This document shows, piece by piece, positions 53,233 through 61,976 of a stretch of DNA of 64,000 nt. The DNA lies in the NCBI RefSeq assembly GCF_001428545.1, contig NZ_LMHZ01000016.1, positions 19,843 to 83,842 of the forward strand. The letters are read 5' to 3'. The notes under the pieces were generated by a model. The model was not told the DNA's origin. It searched no databases and saw only the letters and a program-made list of their open reading frames with translations. The position numbers and the translations under genes are program-made. Each line of letters opens with the position of its first letter. The stretch's first letter is position 1. This DNA is from Noviherbaspirillum sp. Root189. Lineage in GTDB: Bacteria; Pseudomonadota; Gammaproteobacteria; Burkholderiales; Burkholderiaceae_D.

Positions 53233-54210
53233 ATGAACACCCCACGTCGCACATTCCTTGGTTTCGCCGCTGGCGCGCTGCTTCTGGCCGCCGCCACCTT
53301 GCCTACCGCCGCGCAAGCGGCATACCCGGACAGGATCGTCAAGATCGTCGTTCCCTTTGCTCCGGGCGGATCGTCGGACAGCGCGACGCGCATCCTTGCC
53401 GAACAACTCGGCAAGCAATGGAAGCAACCGGTCATGGTAGAAAACAAGCCGGGCGCCAATGGAACCATCGGCGCCGCCCAAGTCGCCAGATCGGAGGCCG
53501 ACGGCTACACGATTCTGCTCGCACCAGTCTCCATCGGTACCGTCAAGCTCTTTGTCAAGAATCCCGGCTTCGATCCCGCCACTGACCTGCTTCCGGTCAC
53601 CCAGATCGCACGCGGCGACTACGTGCTGTCAGTCCATAAGGATGTGCCCGTCAATACGATGGGCGAACTCGCCGAATACGCGCGCAAGAATCCCGGAAAA
53701 TTGTTTGACGGAACATTCGGCCAAAGCTCGATGCTGGCGTTCCAGCATTTTGCGGACCTGATGAATTTCCAGCGCGAGAACGCCCAATACCGCGGCGAGG
53801 CGCAAGCAGTGAATGCACTGGTGGCAGGCGAGGTCCAGGTCGTATTGTCCACCTTGACTGCAGCCAAGCCTTTCATCGATAGCGGTCGCATCAAACCGCT
53901 TGGCATCCCGGCCAAGGCGCACTCGCCCATCGCGCCAAACATCAAGACCGCGGACGAGAGCGGCGCCAAGGGTTTCTATGTCGACTTCTGGTTCGGCTTG
54001 ATGGTACCCAAGGGCACGCCCGATGATGTGCGCAAGAAAATTGCCGCGGATGTCGCCGAAGCGCTCACGAAGAAGGAAGTCAAGGAACGCTTGTACAGCA
54101 TGGGACTGATTGCCAAGTCCTCGACGCCGGAGGAATTCAGCAAGTTGATTCAGTACGAATCCGTGCGCTGGGTAGAGACGGCCAAACGCGCCCGCCTGGA
54201 ACCCCAATAA
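53233..54210 (+). CDS. Bug-family (TctC) tripartite tricarboxylate receptor
   Basis: A 325-residue periplasmic solute receptor. An RR-containing signal peptide (TPRRTFLGFAAGALLLAAAT, cut near AQAAYPDR) leads into the family hallmarks KIVVPFAPGGSSDSATRILAEQL, NKPGANGTIGA and DGYTILLA. AGGAGA precedes the ATG. The membrane partners TctA and TctB are not nearby, as is common for Bug proteins in Burkholderiales. Its place inside the dioxygenase operon suggests that it binds the aromatic acid substrate. Confidence 0.92.
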   Translation: MNTPRRTFLGFAAGALLLAAATLPTAAQAAYPDRIVKIVVPFAPGGSSDSATRILAEQLGKQWKQPVMVENKPGANGTIGAAQVARSEADGYTILLAPVSIGTVKLFVKNPGFDPATDLLPVTQIARGDYVLSVHKDVPVNTMGELAEYARKNPGKLFDGTFGQSSMLAFQHFADLMNFQRENAQYRGEAQAVNALVAGEVQVVLSTLTAAKPFIDSGRIKPLGIPAKAHSPIAPNIKTADESGAKGFYVDFWFGLMVPKGTPDDVRKKIAADVAEALTKKEVKERLYSMGLIAKSSTPEEFSKLIQYESVRWVETAKRARLEPQ

Positions 54211-54228
54211 CCACCCGAGGGGCAAATA

Positions 54229-55281
54229 ATGCTAGCTTTGAATAAAGTGCAGGCGGGCGTGAATGGGCTTGCCGTGATGGAGCGCGACGTGCGCGAACCG
54301 GGCGCCGGCGAAATGCTGGTCAAAGTGCATGCCGCCGGCGTATGCGGCACAGACATGCAGATCTACCATGGCCAGGGCGCGTTCGCCAAGCGCGTCGCGC
54401 TGCCCACCACACTCGGCCATGAGATGTGCGGAACCGTGGTCGCGCTCGGCCCCGAATCCATAGGAAGCCATGGCGCGGGTCGCGTGAAAGTCGGCGATGT
54501 GGTGAGCCTGGAGAGCCATATCCCCTGCTGGAACTGCAAGGCATGCCGGACCGGCCGGGCCCATGTATGTCCCAATACGAGGTATCCGGGCATCGACATT
54601 GACGGCACGTTTGCTGAATACGTCACCGTCCCTACCTCGATCGCCTGGGTGAATCCGCCGGGCGTGGCAAAGGAGATGGCCGCGCTGCTGGAGCCCCTGG
54701 GCATTGCAGTGCATGCCACGATGGAAGGCAGCGGCGTGTCCGGGCAGACTGTCGTGGTCAATGGCTGCGGTCCGATCGGATTGATGAACGTTGCGGTGGC
54801 GCGGCATTTCGGCGCCCGTCGCATCATTGCGGTCGATCCTAATCCGAAGCGTCGCCAGACTGCCCTGGCAATGGGCGCCGACCGGGCGGTTGACCCGGTG
54901 ACGGAATCGCCCGCCGATGTGGTGCGCGACATGACGAATGGCGAACTGGCCGACGTGGTATTCGAGTACACGGGCAGTCACGATGGCGTCAGGAACTGTT
55001 TTGCGATGGTCGGTTCTTTGGGCGACGTGCGCTGGTGCGCCACGCCCGGCAAGCCGATGGATTTCGATTTCGGCGCCTGGCGCAAAAGCCGGCCCACGAT
55101 CTACAACATCCATGGCCGCCGCCTGTGGGATACCTGGGAAATCGCCGCGCCGCTGGTGTACGACAACAAGATCGACTTGCGTCCGATCGCCAGCCATCAG
55201 ATTCCCTTGTCTGAAGGCACGCGGGCGTTCGAGCTCATCTTATCCGGTGACGCGGTCAAGCCCCTGATTCTTTGTTCCTGA
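54229..55281 (+). CDS. Zinc-dependent medium-chain dehydrogenase (Tdh-like)
   Basis: A 350-residue MDR-family dehydrogenase. Catalytic zinc site: Cys39 (AGVCGTDMQIYHG) and His64-Glu65 (GHEMCG); structural zinc cluster CWNCKACRTGRAHVC near residue 100; NAD motif VVVNGCGPIGLMNVAVARHFG. It is similar to threonine and polyol dehydrogenases. In this operon it is the only dehydrogenase between the dioxygenase and its reductase, so it may oxidise the cis-dihydrodiol to the catechol in place of the usual SDR; this is inference. GAGGGG precedes the ATG. Confidence 0.9.
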   Translation: MLALNKVQAGVNGLAVMERDVREPGAGEMLVKVHAAGVCGTDMQIYHGQGAFAKRVALPTTLGHEMCGTVVALGPESIGSHGAGRVKVGDVVSLESHIPCWNCKACRTGRAHVCPNTRYPGIDIDGTFAEYVTVPTSIAWVNPPGVAKEMAALLEPLGIAVHATMEGSGVSGQTVVVNGCGPIGLMNVAVARHFGARRIIAVDPNPKRRQTALAMGADRAVDPVTESPADVVRDMTNGELADVVFEYTGSHDGVRNCFAMVGSLGDVRWCATPGKPMDFDFGAWRKSRPTIYNIHGRRLWDTWEIAAPLVYDNKIDLRPIASHQIPLSEGTRAFELILSGDAVKPLILCS

Positions 55282-55293
55282 AGAGGAAGCCAT

Positions 55294-56250
55294 ATGGACA
55301 CCAAAACTCCCTTGCGCGTGCAGCGCATTCACGATGCTGCCTTGGGCGTCAAGCTCTTTGACCTGGTGCATGTGGATGAGTGCGCCCTGACGCCGTTCGA
55401 AGCCGGCGCGCACATCGAGTTGCAGTTGCCTAATCACGTATTGCGCAGCTATTCGTTGCTCAATGCGCCGGGCGAGCAGCACCGGTACCAGATCGCCGTC
55501 CACAATTCGCCCGACAGCAAGGGCGGATCGCGTTACATGCATGAGTCGCTGCAAGAGGGCGATGTGCTGTTATCCAGCCTGCCGCGCAACAATTTCCTGT
55601 TGGATGAATCTGCCGAGTATAGCTGCCTGATCGCTGGCGGTATCGGCATCACGCCGCTGCTTTCAATGGCGCGCCGCCTCAACGCGCTGGGACAGCGCTG
55701 GGAACTGCATTACTGTGCCCGCACCGGTGCGCATGCAGCCTTTGCGGACGAGGTGCGCGCGCTGGCCGCCGCTTCCGGGAATGCCGCCTATTTCTATTTC
55801 GACCAGGAGCCTGGCGGCCAGGCGCTGGATCTAGCCGGCCTTTGCCGGAGGGTGCCCGGCAATGCCCATCTCTACTGCTGCGGTCCCAAAGGAATGCTCG
55901 ATGCGTTCGAGCAAGCCACCGAACATTGCCGCGACCGCGCCCATGTCGAATATTTCACTGCCAAATCCGAAGCGGCGCTGGACGGAGGTTTCACCGTCGA
56001 ACTGGCGCGCAGCGGCACGACGCTGCATGTTCCGGCAGGGCGCTCGATTCTGGACGTGGTGTTCGATGCGGGTGTCTCGGTGCCATCCTCTTGCCGCGAG
56101 GGTATTTGCGGAACCTGCGAGACACGGATTCTTGCGGGCGAGGCAGACCATCGTGATGCGTTGCTGTCCGATGCCGAGAAACTGGCGAATAAATCAATGA
56201 TGATTTGTTGCTCGGGCGCCAAGAGCAAGGTGCTTGTGCTAGATCTCTGA
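55294..56250 (+). CDS. Phthalate-dioxygenase-type reductase (FMN/[2Fe-2S])
   Basis: A 318-residue electron-transfer protein supplying the Rieske dioxygenase. Domains in order: FMN-binding barrel (LRSYSLLNAPGEQHRYQIAV), NAD-binding domain (LIAGGIGITPLLSMARRL; CCGPKGMLDAFE) and a C-terminal plant-type ferredoxin domain with Cys at about 267, 272 and 275 (SSCREGICGTCETR) and a further Cys in MMICCSGA. This order marks the PDR/VanB type. BenA-like oxygenases normally use a reductase with the ferredoxin domain first (BenC), so the pairing is mixed. SD AGAGGAAG precedes the ATG. Confidence 0.93.
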   Translation: MDTKTPLRVQRIHDAALGVKLFDLVHVDECALTPFEAGAHIELQLPNHVLRSYSLLNAPGEQHRYQIAVHNSPDSKGGSRYMHESLQEGDVLLSSLPRNNFLLDESAEYSCLIAGGIGITPLLSMARRLNALGQRWELHYCARTGAHAAFADEVRALAAASGNAAYFYFDQEPGGQALDLAGLCRRVPGNAHLYCCGPKGMLDAFEQATEHCRDRAHVEYFTAKSEAALDGGFTVELARSGTTLHVPAGRSILDVVFDAGVSVPSSCREGICGTCETRILAGEADHRDALLSDAEKLANKSMMICCSGAKSKVLVLDL

Positions 56251-56287
56251 GCGAGGCAAGGGGCGCGAAAAAGGAAGCGACTGGCCG

Positions 56288-56293
56288 TATAAT
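56288..56293 (+). promoter_or_regulatory. -10 box of the IclR-type gene
   Basis: A perfect TATAAT lies 33 bases before the start of the regulator gene. No good -35 is seen 17 bases upstream, suggesting an activator-dependent or weak promoter. Confidence 0.45.
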
Positions 56294-56326
56294 CCGGCAT
56301 CATCGTGCTGACAGAGAAACGCAACC

Positions 56327-57136
56327 ATGGAACAGGAATCCTCAAGTAGCTACCGGCATTGCCAGTCGCTGGTCAAGGGCCTGGACCTCCTGGCAGCGCT
56401 CAATCGCAGGCCCAGCGCCTCCGCCTCGATTACCGAGTTGGGCCGGATGACAGGGCTGCATCGCACCACCATCAAGCGCTTGCTCGAAACCCTGCGCCAG
56501 GAAGGTTACGTGGAATGCGATGCGGCTACCAACATTTATCGCCTGACATTCCGTGTACAGCGGTTGAGTTATGGATTCCGGGATAACGTACAAATCTCGG
56601 AAATTGCATGGCTTCAAATGCGAATAATTTCCAAGGCCTTGGTCTGGCCTTGTTCCTTGATCACGCTGGAAGGGGATGAGATGGTAGTCCGCGTCTCCAC
56701 GCGGCCTTACAGTCCATTGTCATTTCACTCAGGTATGCCCGGCAGACGCATGCCGTTGCTGACCACCGCCGCAGGACGCGCGTATCTCGCCTTTGCTCCG
56801 GAAGCGGAGCGGAAGATCTTGCTTGACATGCTGCGTCAACGTTCGGACATCGACGCTGTCCATGCTAAAGATCCTCACTTCATACGCACGTTGTTGTCCG
56901 AAACGCGGCAACGAGGATACGCCATCAATCAGGGAGAGTGGGGGGCCGAGCCCAAGTTTGGCGGTGTTGCCGTGCCTTTGAGATTTCAGGAACGCGTCCT
57001 GGCCTGTCTCAATGTGATTTTTCTGGTCCGCGCAGTCAAAGATGATGCAGCCTTAAGTGCCATTGCCTCCAAACTTCTTGCGCACGCCAAAATAATCGAG
57101 CATGACTTCGCCGCACATCAAGAGCAATTGGCATGA
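56327..57136 (+). CDS. IclR-family regulator, MhpR-like
   Basis: A 269-residue regulator with an N-terminal winged HTH (SITELGRMTGLHRTTIKRLLETLRQEGYVE, about residues 35-65) and a C-terminal IclR effector domain (FHSGMPGRRMPLLTTAAGRAYLAF; GYAINQGEWGAEPKFGGVAVPL). MhpR, which activates E. coli mhp genes with 3-hydroxyphenylpropionate, is of this type and size. It should bind the two palindromes at 51014-51113 and respond to the aromatic substrate. It ends at the edge of an IS6-type remnant. Confidence 0.92.
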   Translation: MEQESSSSYRHCQSLVKGLDLLAALNRRPSASASITELGRMTGLHRTTIKRLLETLRQEGYVECDAATNIYRLTFRVQRLSYGFRDNVQISEIAWLQMRIISKALVWPCSLITLEGDEMVVRVSTRPYSPLSFHSGMPGRRMPLLTTAAGRAYLAFAPEAERKILLDMLRQRSDIDAVHAKDPHFIRTLLSETRQRGYAINQGEWGAEPKFGGVAVPLRFQERVLACLNVIFLVRAVKDDAALSAIASKLLAHAKIIEHDFAAHQEQLA

Positions 57137-57176
57137 GGCCGAAACAACTCGGTTCCTGCCACTACTGGAAAAGTCA

Positions 57177-57504
57177 CCCCGCCAATACAAGCGCCCGGTG
57201 AGAGGAAATTGGCGCATGGATGAGACCTACATCAAAGTAAAAGGTGCTTGGCAATATCTCTATCGCGCGGTCAAACGAGTCACCCGGCCGATGCTGGGTG
57301 TCAAATCGTTTCGAGGGCCCAATTCATCATCTCAGTCATTGAGTTGATGCATAGAATTTACAAAGTCCAGTTCCTGATTCAAGGTTGCGCCAGGACGTCG
57401 TTTGCCGACCAGTTTTACACGTTGGCAGGACAAGTCCGTCAAAATTAAACGGCCATGTGGCAGCCGGCAGCGCTCCATCTTTAACGTGCTAACGCGACAG
57501 AACC
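57177..57504 (+). mobile_element. IS6-family insertion sequence remnant
   Basis: An open frame contains the IS6 transposase motif NWRMDETYIKVKGAWQYLYRAV (first catalytic Asp), which then jumps directly to KRVTRPMLGVKSF from the C-terminal end, so the middle of the DDE domain is deleted. After a frameshift near 57312 the sequence continues in another frame with IELMHRIYKVQF and SFADQFYTLAGQVRQN to 57448. A right-end inverted-repeat-like GGTTCTGTCGCG reads on the minus strand at 57493-57504. No intact left end is seen. The element is dead. Confidence 0.75.
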
Positions 57505-57620
57505 AAGCTTTGCCTGGCTTGCTGGAATGCTTATTGCTGCGTACCGTCCCTGTCGGCGCGCCGGGCAATGCTATGCCGTTTTGGCGCCGGCCTACCGCCA
57601 CATCTTCCAAGGGACGTCAT

Positions 57621-58703
57621 ATGGCTTTTGGGCAGTCAGCAGCGAGCTCGGTGGACGCCGGCCGCCTTGCCGGTTTGGAAACAGGCAGGGATGACACAGT
57701 GTTGCAGGAATGGCGCACCCGGGCACTAGCAATGGAGGCAGCCGTGGGCCGCGCCGTGATCGGCCAGGCTGAACCCATCCGGCTGATCAACATCGCTTTG
57801 TTCACCCGCGGCCATGTGCTGCTCGAAGGCGATGTCGGCGTCGGCAAGACCACGGTGCTGCGGGCCTTTTCCAAGGCCGTCGGCGGAAAGTTCGAGCGGG
57901 TCGAGGGCACGGTGGACATGATGCCGGGCGACCTGGTCTATCACACCTATGTCGACGCGGAGGGCCGCCCGCGCATCGACCCTGGACCGCTCTTGCGGCA
58001 TGGCGAGGAACTGGTCACCTTTTTCTTCAACGAAATCAACCGCGCCCGGCCGCAGGTACAGGCCCTGCTGCTGCGGGCCATGGCGGAGCGCACGGTGTCG
58101 GCGTTCGATCGCGAATACCGCTTTCCGCATATGACCGTGTTCGCTGATCGCAACCGCATCGAACGGGAGGAAACCTTCGAACTGGCTTCTGCCGCGCGCG
58201 ACCGTTTCCTGTTCGAGGTCAGCATGACCACGCCTACCTCGCGCGAGGTGCGGCGCGCGCTTGCGCTGGACCCACTCTTTCATGACGCTGACGCCCTGGT
58301 CGACAGTGTCGAGGCCGGCATGTTGCCATGGACCGGGATGAATGCGTTGGCGGCATTGGTACAGCGCCAGGTGTCGGCCAGCGAGACGCTGCAGGACTAT
58401 GTGCTGGACCTGTGGCAGGCCACCAGCGCGCCGCTCGGGTACGGCATACGGCTGGACGGCGTCGACATGGACAGGCTGATCCTGGCGGGCGTGAGTCCGC
58501 GCGGCGTCAGCGCGCTCATGCGCGCGGCTCGCGTGGCGGCCTGGCTGGACGAGCGGCTGTATGTGACGCCGGAAGACGTGCAGGCAGTGCTGCGTCCGGC
58601 CTTCATGCACCGGATCTTCTTCACGCCCGTCTATGCGCTGCGCCACGCGGAAATTGCCGATGCGCTGCTGGGCGAAATGGTTTCCCGTATCGCCGCACCC
58701 TGA
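57621..58703 (+). CDS. mxaR: MoxR-type AAA+ ATPase MxaR
   Basis: A 360-residue AAA+ ATPase of the MoxR family. Walker A is GDVGVGKTT (residues 70-78), Walker B region TFFFNEINRARPQVQALLLRAM, with sensor and lid domains following (VDMDRLILAGVSPRGVSALMRAAR). MoxR proteins work with VWA proteins to mature metalloenzymes; MxaR is needed for active methanol dehydrogenase. AAGGGA precedes the ATG at 57621. It is the first gene of mxaRSACKL and begins 116 bases after the IS6 remnant, so its native promoter and upstream genes may have been lost. Confidence 0.85.
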   Translation: MAFGQSAASSVDAGRLAGLETGRDDTVLQEWRTRALAMEAAVGRAVIGQAEPIRLINIALFTRGHVLLEGDVGVGKTTVLRAFSKAVGGKFERVEGTVDMMPGDLVYHTYVDAEGRPRIDPGPLLRHGEELVTFFFNEINRARPQVQALLLRAMAERTVSAFDREYRFPHMTVFADRNRIEREETFELASAARDRFLFEVSMTTPTSREVRRALALDPLFHDADALVDSVEAGMLPWTGMNALAALVQRQVSASETLQDYVLDLWQATSAPLGYGIRLDGVDMDRLILAGVSPRGVSALMRAARVAAWLDERLYVTPEDVQAVLRPAFMHRIFFTPVYALRHAEIADALLGEMVSRIAAP

Positions 58704-58721
58704 ACGCAGGCGGCACGCACC

Positions 58722-59573
58722 ATGGACGACATCGCCTTTTTTTACCGCATCCCCGGCCGCAGCGGCGGGCACCGGCCGGGCGCCCACCAGGCCAGCACGA
58801 ATGGCGCCGGTCATGCATTTCACAGCCACGCCCGGCTGCTCGATCTTCCCGATTCGCGCCGGCTCGATGTGCGCGCTAGTCTGCGCGCAGGCCGTGGCGA
58901 ATGGCTAGTGCGCGCCTACCGGCAGCGCGCGGCGATCTCACTGCGGCTGGTGGTGGACGTCTCCGCCTCCATGCAGGTGGGCGCGCCGCTGCGCAAGCTC
59001 GACATTGCCGCCCGGATCGCCGAGTCCGCGGCGCACAGCGCCTTTGGCGTAGGCGACACGGTCGGCATGCTGGCGTTCGATGCGGCGCACCGCGAAGACC
59101 TGTATTTCCCGGCCATGCACAGCCGAGGCGCCGGGCAGCAGATGCGCCTGGCTATTGCTGCCTGCAATCCCAGCAAAACCGCCGGTTGCGCCCTGGTGGA
59201 AACGGTGCGCCAGCTTGCCGGACGCCGCGAGCTGGTCTTCCTGGTATCGGATTTCCACTGGCCACTGGCGGTAATGGCCGAAGCGATGGACATGCTGAGC
59301 CATGCATGGGTGGTGCCGCTGGTGGTATGGGACCAGACCGAGCTTGCGCCGCCGCCGGTGGACGGCTTCGTCACCCTGCGCGATGCCGAGACCGGAGCGG
59401 CCACGCCGGTCTGGGTCAATGCGCGGCTGCGCCAGCGCTGGGCGGCGCAGCTTGCCAGCCGTCGTCGCGCGCTCGACGCACTATTCGGCTCGCGCAACCT
59501 GCTACCCCTTTATCTTCATGGCGGCTTCGATGCAGCAGCGCTGTCGCGCTATTTTCTGGAGCTTGTGCCATGA
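58722..59573 (+). CDS. mxaS: MxaS-like DUF58/VWA protein
   Basis: A 283-residue soluble protein. An N-terminal DUF58-type region (GAHQASTNGAGHAFHSHARLLDLPDSRRLDVRAS) leads into a VWA-like domain with the MIDAS motif Asp79-x-Ser81-x-Ser83 (VVDVSASM). Known as MxaS in methanol dehydrogenase clusters, where it follows mxaR; probably a substrate adaptor for the AAA+ protein. It is 18 bases downstream of mxaR and overlaps mxaA by ATGA. Confidence 0.85.
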   Translation: MDDIAFFYRIPGRSGGHRPGAHQASTNGAGHAFHSHARLLDLPDSRRLDVRASLRAGRGEWLVRAYRQRAAISLRLVVDVSASMQVGAPLRKLDIAARIAESAAHSAFGVGDTVGMLAFDAAHREDLYFPAMHSRGAGQQMRLAIAACNPSKTAGCALVETVRQLAGRRELVFLVSDFHWPLAVMAEAMDMLSHAWVVPLVVWDQTELAPPPVDGFVTLRDAETGAATPVWVNARLRQRWAAQLASRRRALDALFGSRNLLPLYLHGGFDAAALSRYFLELVP

Positions 59574-60433
59574 TGCGCCGGCTGCGCGCCTGCCTGCTGG
59601 CGGCCTGTGCCGCATGGCTGACGCTGCCGCCAGTCGCTACGGCCGAGGGCTTGCCGCTGGCGCCGCGCACCTTTGGCTACACAATCGGCGACATCCTTGT
59701 CCAGCAGGTATTGCTAGTGCGGGACGGCAAGGACTTCAAGCCCGAGTCGCTGCCGCCACAGGGCCGGGTCGGGCGTTCGTTCTGGCGCCGCGATGCGCGC
59801 GTTGCGAAGGATGCGGAGGGACGCAGCTGGCTGCTGGTGGAGTACCAGATCATCAATGCGCCGCCTGCACTGGAAGTGTGGTTCCTGCCGCCACTGCAAA
59901 TCAAGGGCGCCGGCGCCGCCGGCATGCTCGACGTCGCGCCGTGGCGCTTTTCGATCGGCCCGCTGACGCCGCCAGAAGCATTTAATGCACAGGGTCTAGG
60001 CGCCATGCGGGACGACCTGCTGCCCCCGGCGGCACCGCTGGCGCCGCTGGCGCGGCGGATGTGGTTGGCCGCCGGTGCGCTAGCGGTGACGCTGCTGTCG
60101 TGGGCGACGGCGCTGGTTCTGCGGCGCCGGTGGCTGCGCGGGCGCCTGCCGTTTGCGCGCGCGCTGCGCGACTTGGCCCGCCTTCCCGACGATGCGCCGC
60201 AGGCATGGCGCCGCCTGCAGCATGCGCTCAATGATGCCGCCGGGCAGGTGGTCCGAACCGACAATGTCGATCAGCTGCTGGCGCGCGTGCCGTACCTGGC
60301 GGCAGAGCGCTCCGCCATCGAGAAGTTCTGCCGCGAAGCCAGCGCGCTGTTCTTCAGCGGTGCGGCGCCGGAGGGCGACGTGCGCGCGCTGGCGCGCCGG
60401 CTGGGACGCCTGGAACGGCGGTATGCGGCATGA
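59570..60433 (+). CDS. mxaA: MxaA-like membrane protein
   Basis: A 287-residue protein with an N-terminal signal peptide (LRACLLAACAAWLTLPPVATA), a periplasmic beta-rich domain and one transmembrane helix (MWLAAGALAVTLLSWATALVL, near residue 170), followed by a cytoplasmic helical tail. MxaA is required for calcium insertion into methanol dehydrogenase. The start is the ATG of an ATGA overlap with mxaS; a second ATG follows at once. Overlaps mxaC by ATGA. Confidence 0.8.
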   Translation: MMRRLRACLLAACAAWLTLPPVATAEGLPLAPRTFGYTIGDILVQQVLLVRDGKDFKPESLPPQGRVGRSFWRRDARVAKDAEGRSWLLVEYQIINAPPALEVWFLPPLQIKGAGAAGMLDVAPWRFSIGPLTPPEAFNAQGLGAMRDDLLPPAAPLAPLARRMWLAAGALAVTLLSWATALVLRRRWLRGRLPFARALRDLARLPDDAPQAWRRLQHALNDAAGQVVRTDNVDQLLARVPYLAAERSAIEKFCREASALFFSGAAPEGDVRALARRLGRLERRYAA

Positions 60434-61452
60434 GCGGCGTCGGCTTTGTCCAGCCATGGTGGCTGCTGCTGTCGCTGCTGGCCCTGCTGCCGCTGCTGCG
60501 GCGGCCGCAAGACGAGCAGGTGTTCAGCTGGACTGAGCTGCTGCCGCCCGATCCTGCCGGCCGCTGGCGGCAGCGGCTGGAAAAGGCGCTTGCCGTGGCT
60601 GGCCTGCTCGCGCTGGCGCTGGGCATGGCCGGCATCGGCCTGCCGCAGACCGTCGCCACGCGCCAAGGCAGCGGCGCCGAGATCCTGGTGCTGCTGGACC
60701 GCAGCGCCAGCATGGACGCGGCCTTGGTGCCGCGAGGGCAGGTGCCGCGCGTGGACAAGTATGCGGAACCGAAAAAACGCAAGATCGCGCGCCGCGCGCT
60801 GGCCAAATTGGCCGCCGGAAGGCCGCACGATGTGTTTGCGCTGATGATGTTCAGCATCAACCAGTTCCAGGTGCTGCCCTTCAATTCGCAGCCGGAGATG
60901 ATCCAGGCGGCCATCCAGGCCGGCGGCGTCGGTTCCGGCCTGGGCGACACCGATGTCGGCGGCGCCTTGCTGGCGGCGATTGCCCGCTTCGACGACAGGC
61001 CGGCCAATGGCAACCGCATCCTGCTGCTGGTCTCGGACGGCGGCGCGCCGATCACGCCGCAGACGCGCACCGAGATTGCCGCCAACCTGCAACGCAACAA
61101 GATCACGCTGTACTGGATCTACCTGCGCTCGTTCAACCAGCCGCCGCTGGCTGAAAGCGCCGACCCGGCGTACGACCGCAGCGTCGAGGTGGCGATGCAC
61201 CGTTTCTTCAGCACGCTGGGCACGCCGTACCGGGCCTTTGAAGCGGAAAGCCCATCGGCGATGGACCACGCCGTCGCCGAGCTGAGCCGGCAGCAGATGC
61301 TGCCCATCAGCTACCAGGTCAAAGTGCCGCGCGCCGACGGCGCCTGGCTGGCTTTCCTGTGCGCCGCACTGGCATTTGTGCTGCTGCTGGCGCTGCGGAT
61401 GCGCCACTTGGCGTTGCCGGCAGCGCGACAAGCTTCGTCGCCGGCGCCATGA
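60430..61452 (+). CDS. mxaC: MxaC-like VWA membrane protein
   Basis: A 340-residue membrane protein: short N-terminal hydrophobic segments (WWLLLSLLALLPLL; AVAGLLALALGMAGIGL), a VWA domain with an intact MIDAS Asp90-x-Ser92-x-Ser94 (LLDRSASMD) and a C-terminal helix (AFLCAALAFVLLLAL). Together with MxaL it forms the VWA pair of the Mxa maturation machinery. Both ends overlap neighbours by ATGA. Confidence 0.85.
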   Translation: MSGVGFVQPWWLLLSLLALLPLLRRPQDEQVFSWTELLPPDPAGRWRQRLEKALAVAGLLALALGMAGIGLPQTVATRQGSGAEILVLLDRSASMDAALVPRGQVPRVDKYAEPKKRKIARRALAKLAAGRPHDVFALMMFSINQFQVLPFNSQPEMIQAAIQAGGVGSGLGDTDVGGALLAAIARFDDRPANGNRILLLVSDGGAPITPQTRTEIAANLQRNKITLYWIYLRSFNQPPLAESADPAYDRSVEVAMHRFFSTLGTPYRAFEAESPSAMDHAVAELSRQQMLPISYQVKVPRADGAWLAFLCAALAFVLLLALRMRHLALPAARQASSPAP

Positions 61453-61976
61453 GAACCCGGACCATCCACTGGCTCTTTGCGGTGCTGGCCGTTGCCTGCC
61501 TAGCGGTGCTGGGCCAGGCGCTGCTGGCGCAGCGCGCGGCGACCGCCTATAACAGGTCGCTAGCCGACCCGCAGGCGTCTGCAGGATCGGCGCCTGCAGC
61601 GGCCTTGTCGCGCGGCGTGCGTCTTGCCGCCGCCGGTGATGTCAACGCCGCACAACAGGCATTCCAGCTGGCCTTGCAGCAGGGCGATCCCGCGCTGCGC
61701 AGGATGGCGCGCTACAACCTGGGCAATCTGCATTTGCGCCAGGCGTTGGCCATGCGGCGCGACGATATGGAGGCGGCGCCGCTGGTCGAGCTGGCCAAGC
61801 AGTATTACCGGCAGGTGCTAGCCGAGGAACCATCGCACCAGGAGGCCCGCTACAACCTCGAGCGCGCGCTCTGGCTGCAGCCGGAGAACGTGACTTGGTA
61901 CAGTGCCAAGGACAAAGCCGAGGCCCGCGAACGCCGGGCGACAGCGTCCAAAATCGAGCCGGGGGAACTGCCATGA
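61449..61976 (+). CDS. mxaK: MxaK-like TPR protein
   Basis: A 175-residue protein with one N-terminal membrane anchor (WLFAVLAVACLAVLGQALLA) and a helical, TPR-like periplasmic part (AGDVNAAQQAFQLALQQGDP; RYNLGNLHLRQALAM; EARYNLERALWLQP). MxaK is needed for methanol dehydrogenase maturation. The ATG at 61449 makes an ATGA overlap with mxaC and another follows with mxaL. Confidence 0.83.
   Translation: MRTRTIHWLFAVLAVACLAVLGQALLAQRAATAYNRSLADPQASAGSAPAAALSRGVRLAAAGDVNAAQQAFQLALQQGDPALRRMARYNLGNLHLRQALAMRRDDMEAAPLVELAKQYYRQVLAEEPSHQEARYNLERALWLQPENVTWYSAKDKAEARERRATASKIEPGELP

Noticed and set aside
57726..58829. Long minus-strand open frame (367 codons)
   Set aside because: Antisense to mxaR, which carries intact AAA+ motifs.
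58901..59569. N-terminal extension of the mxaA frame (total 510 codons)
   Set aside because: The first ~220 codons are out of frame with mxaS and read as Arg/Ala/Gly-rich noise; the real mxaA starts at the ATGA overlap with a signal peptide.
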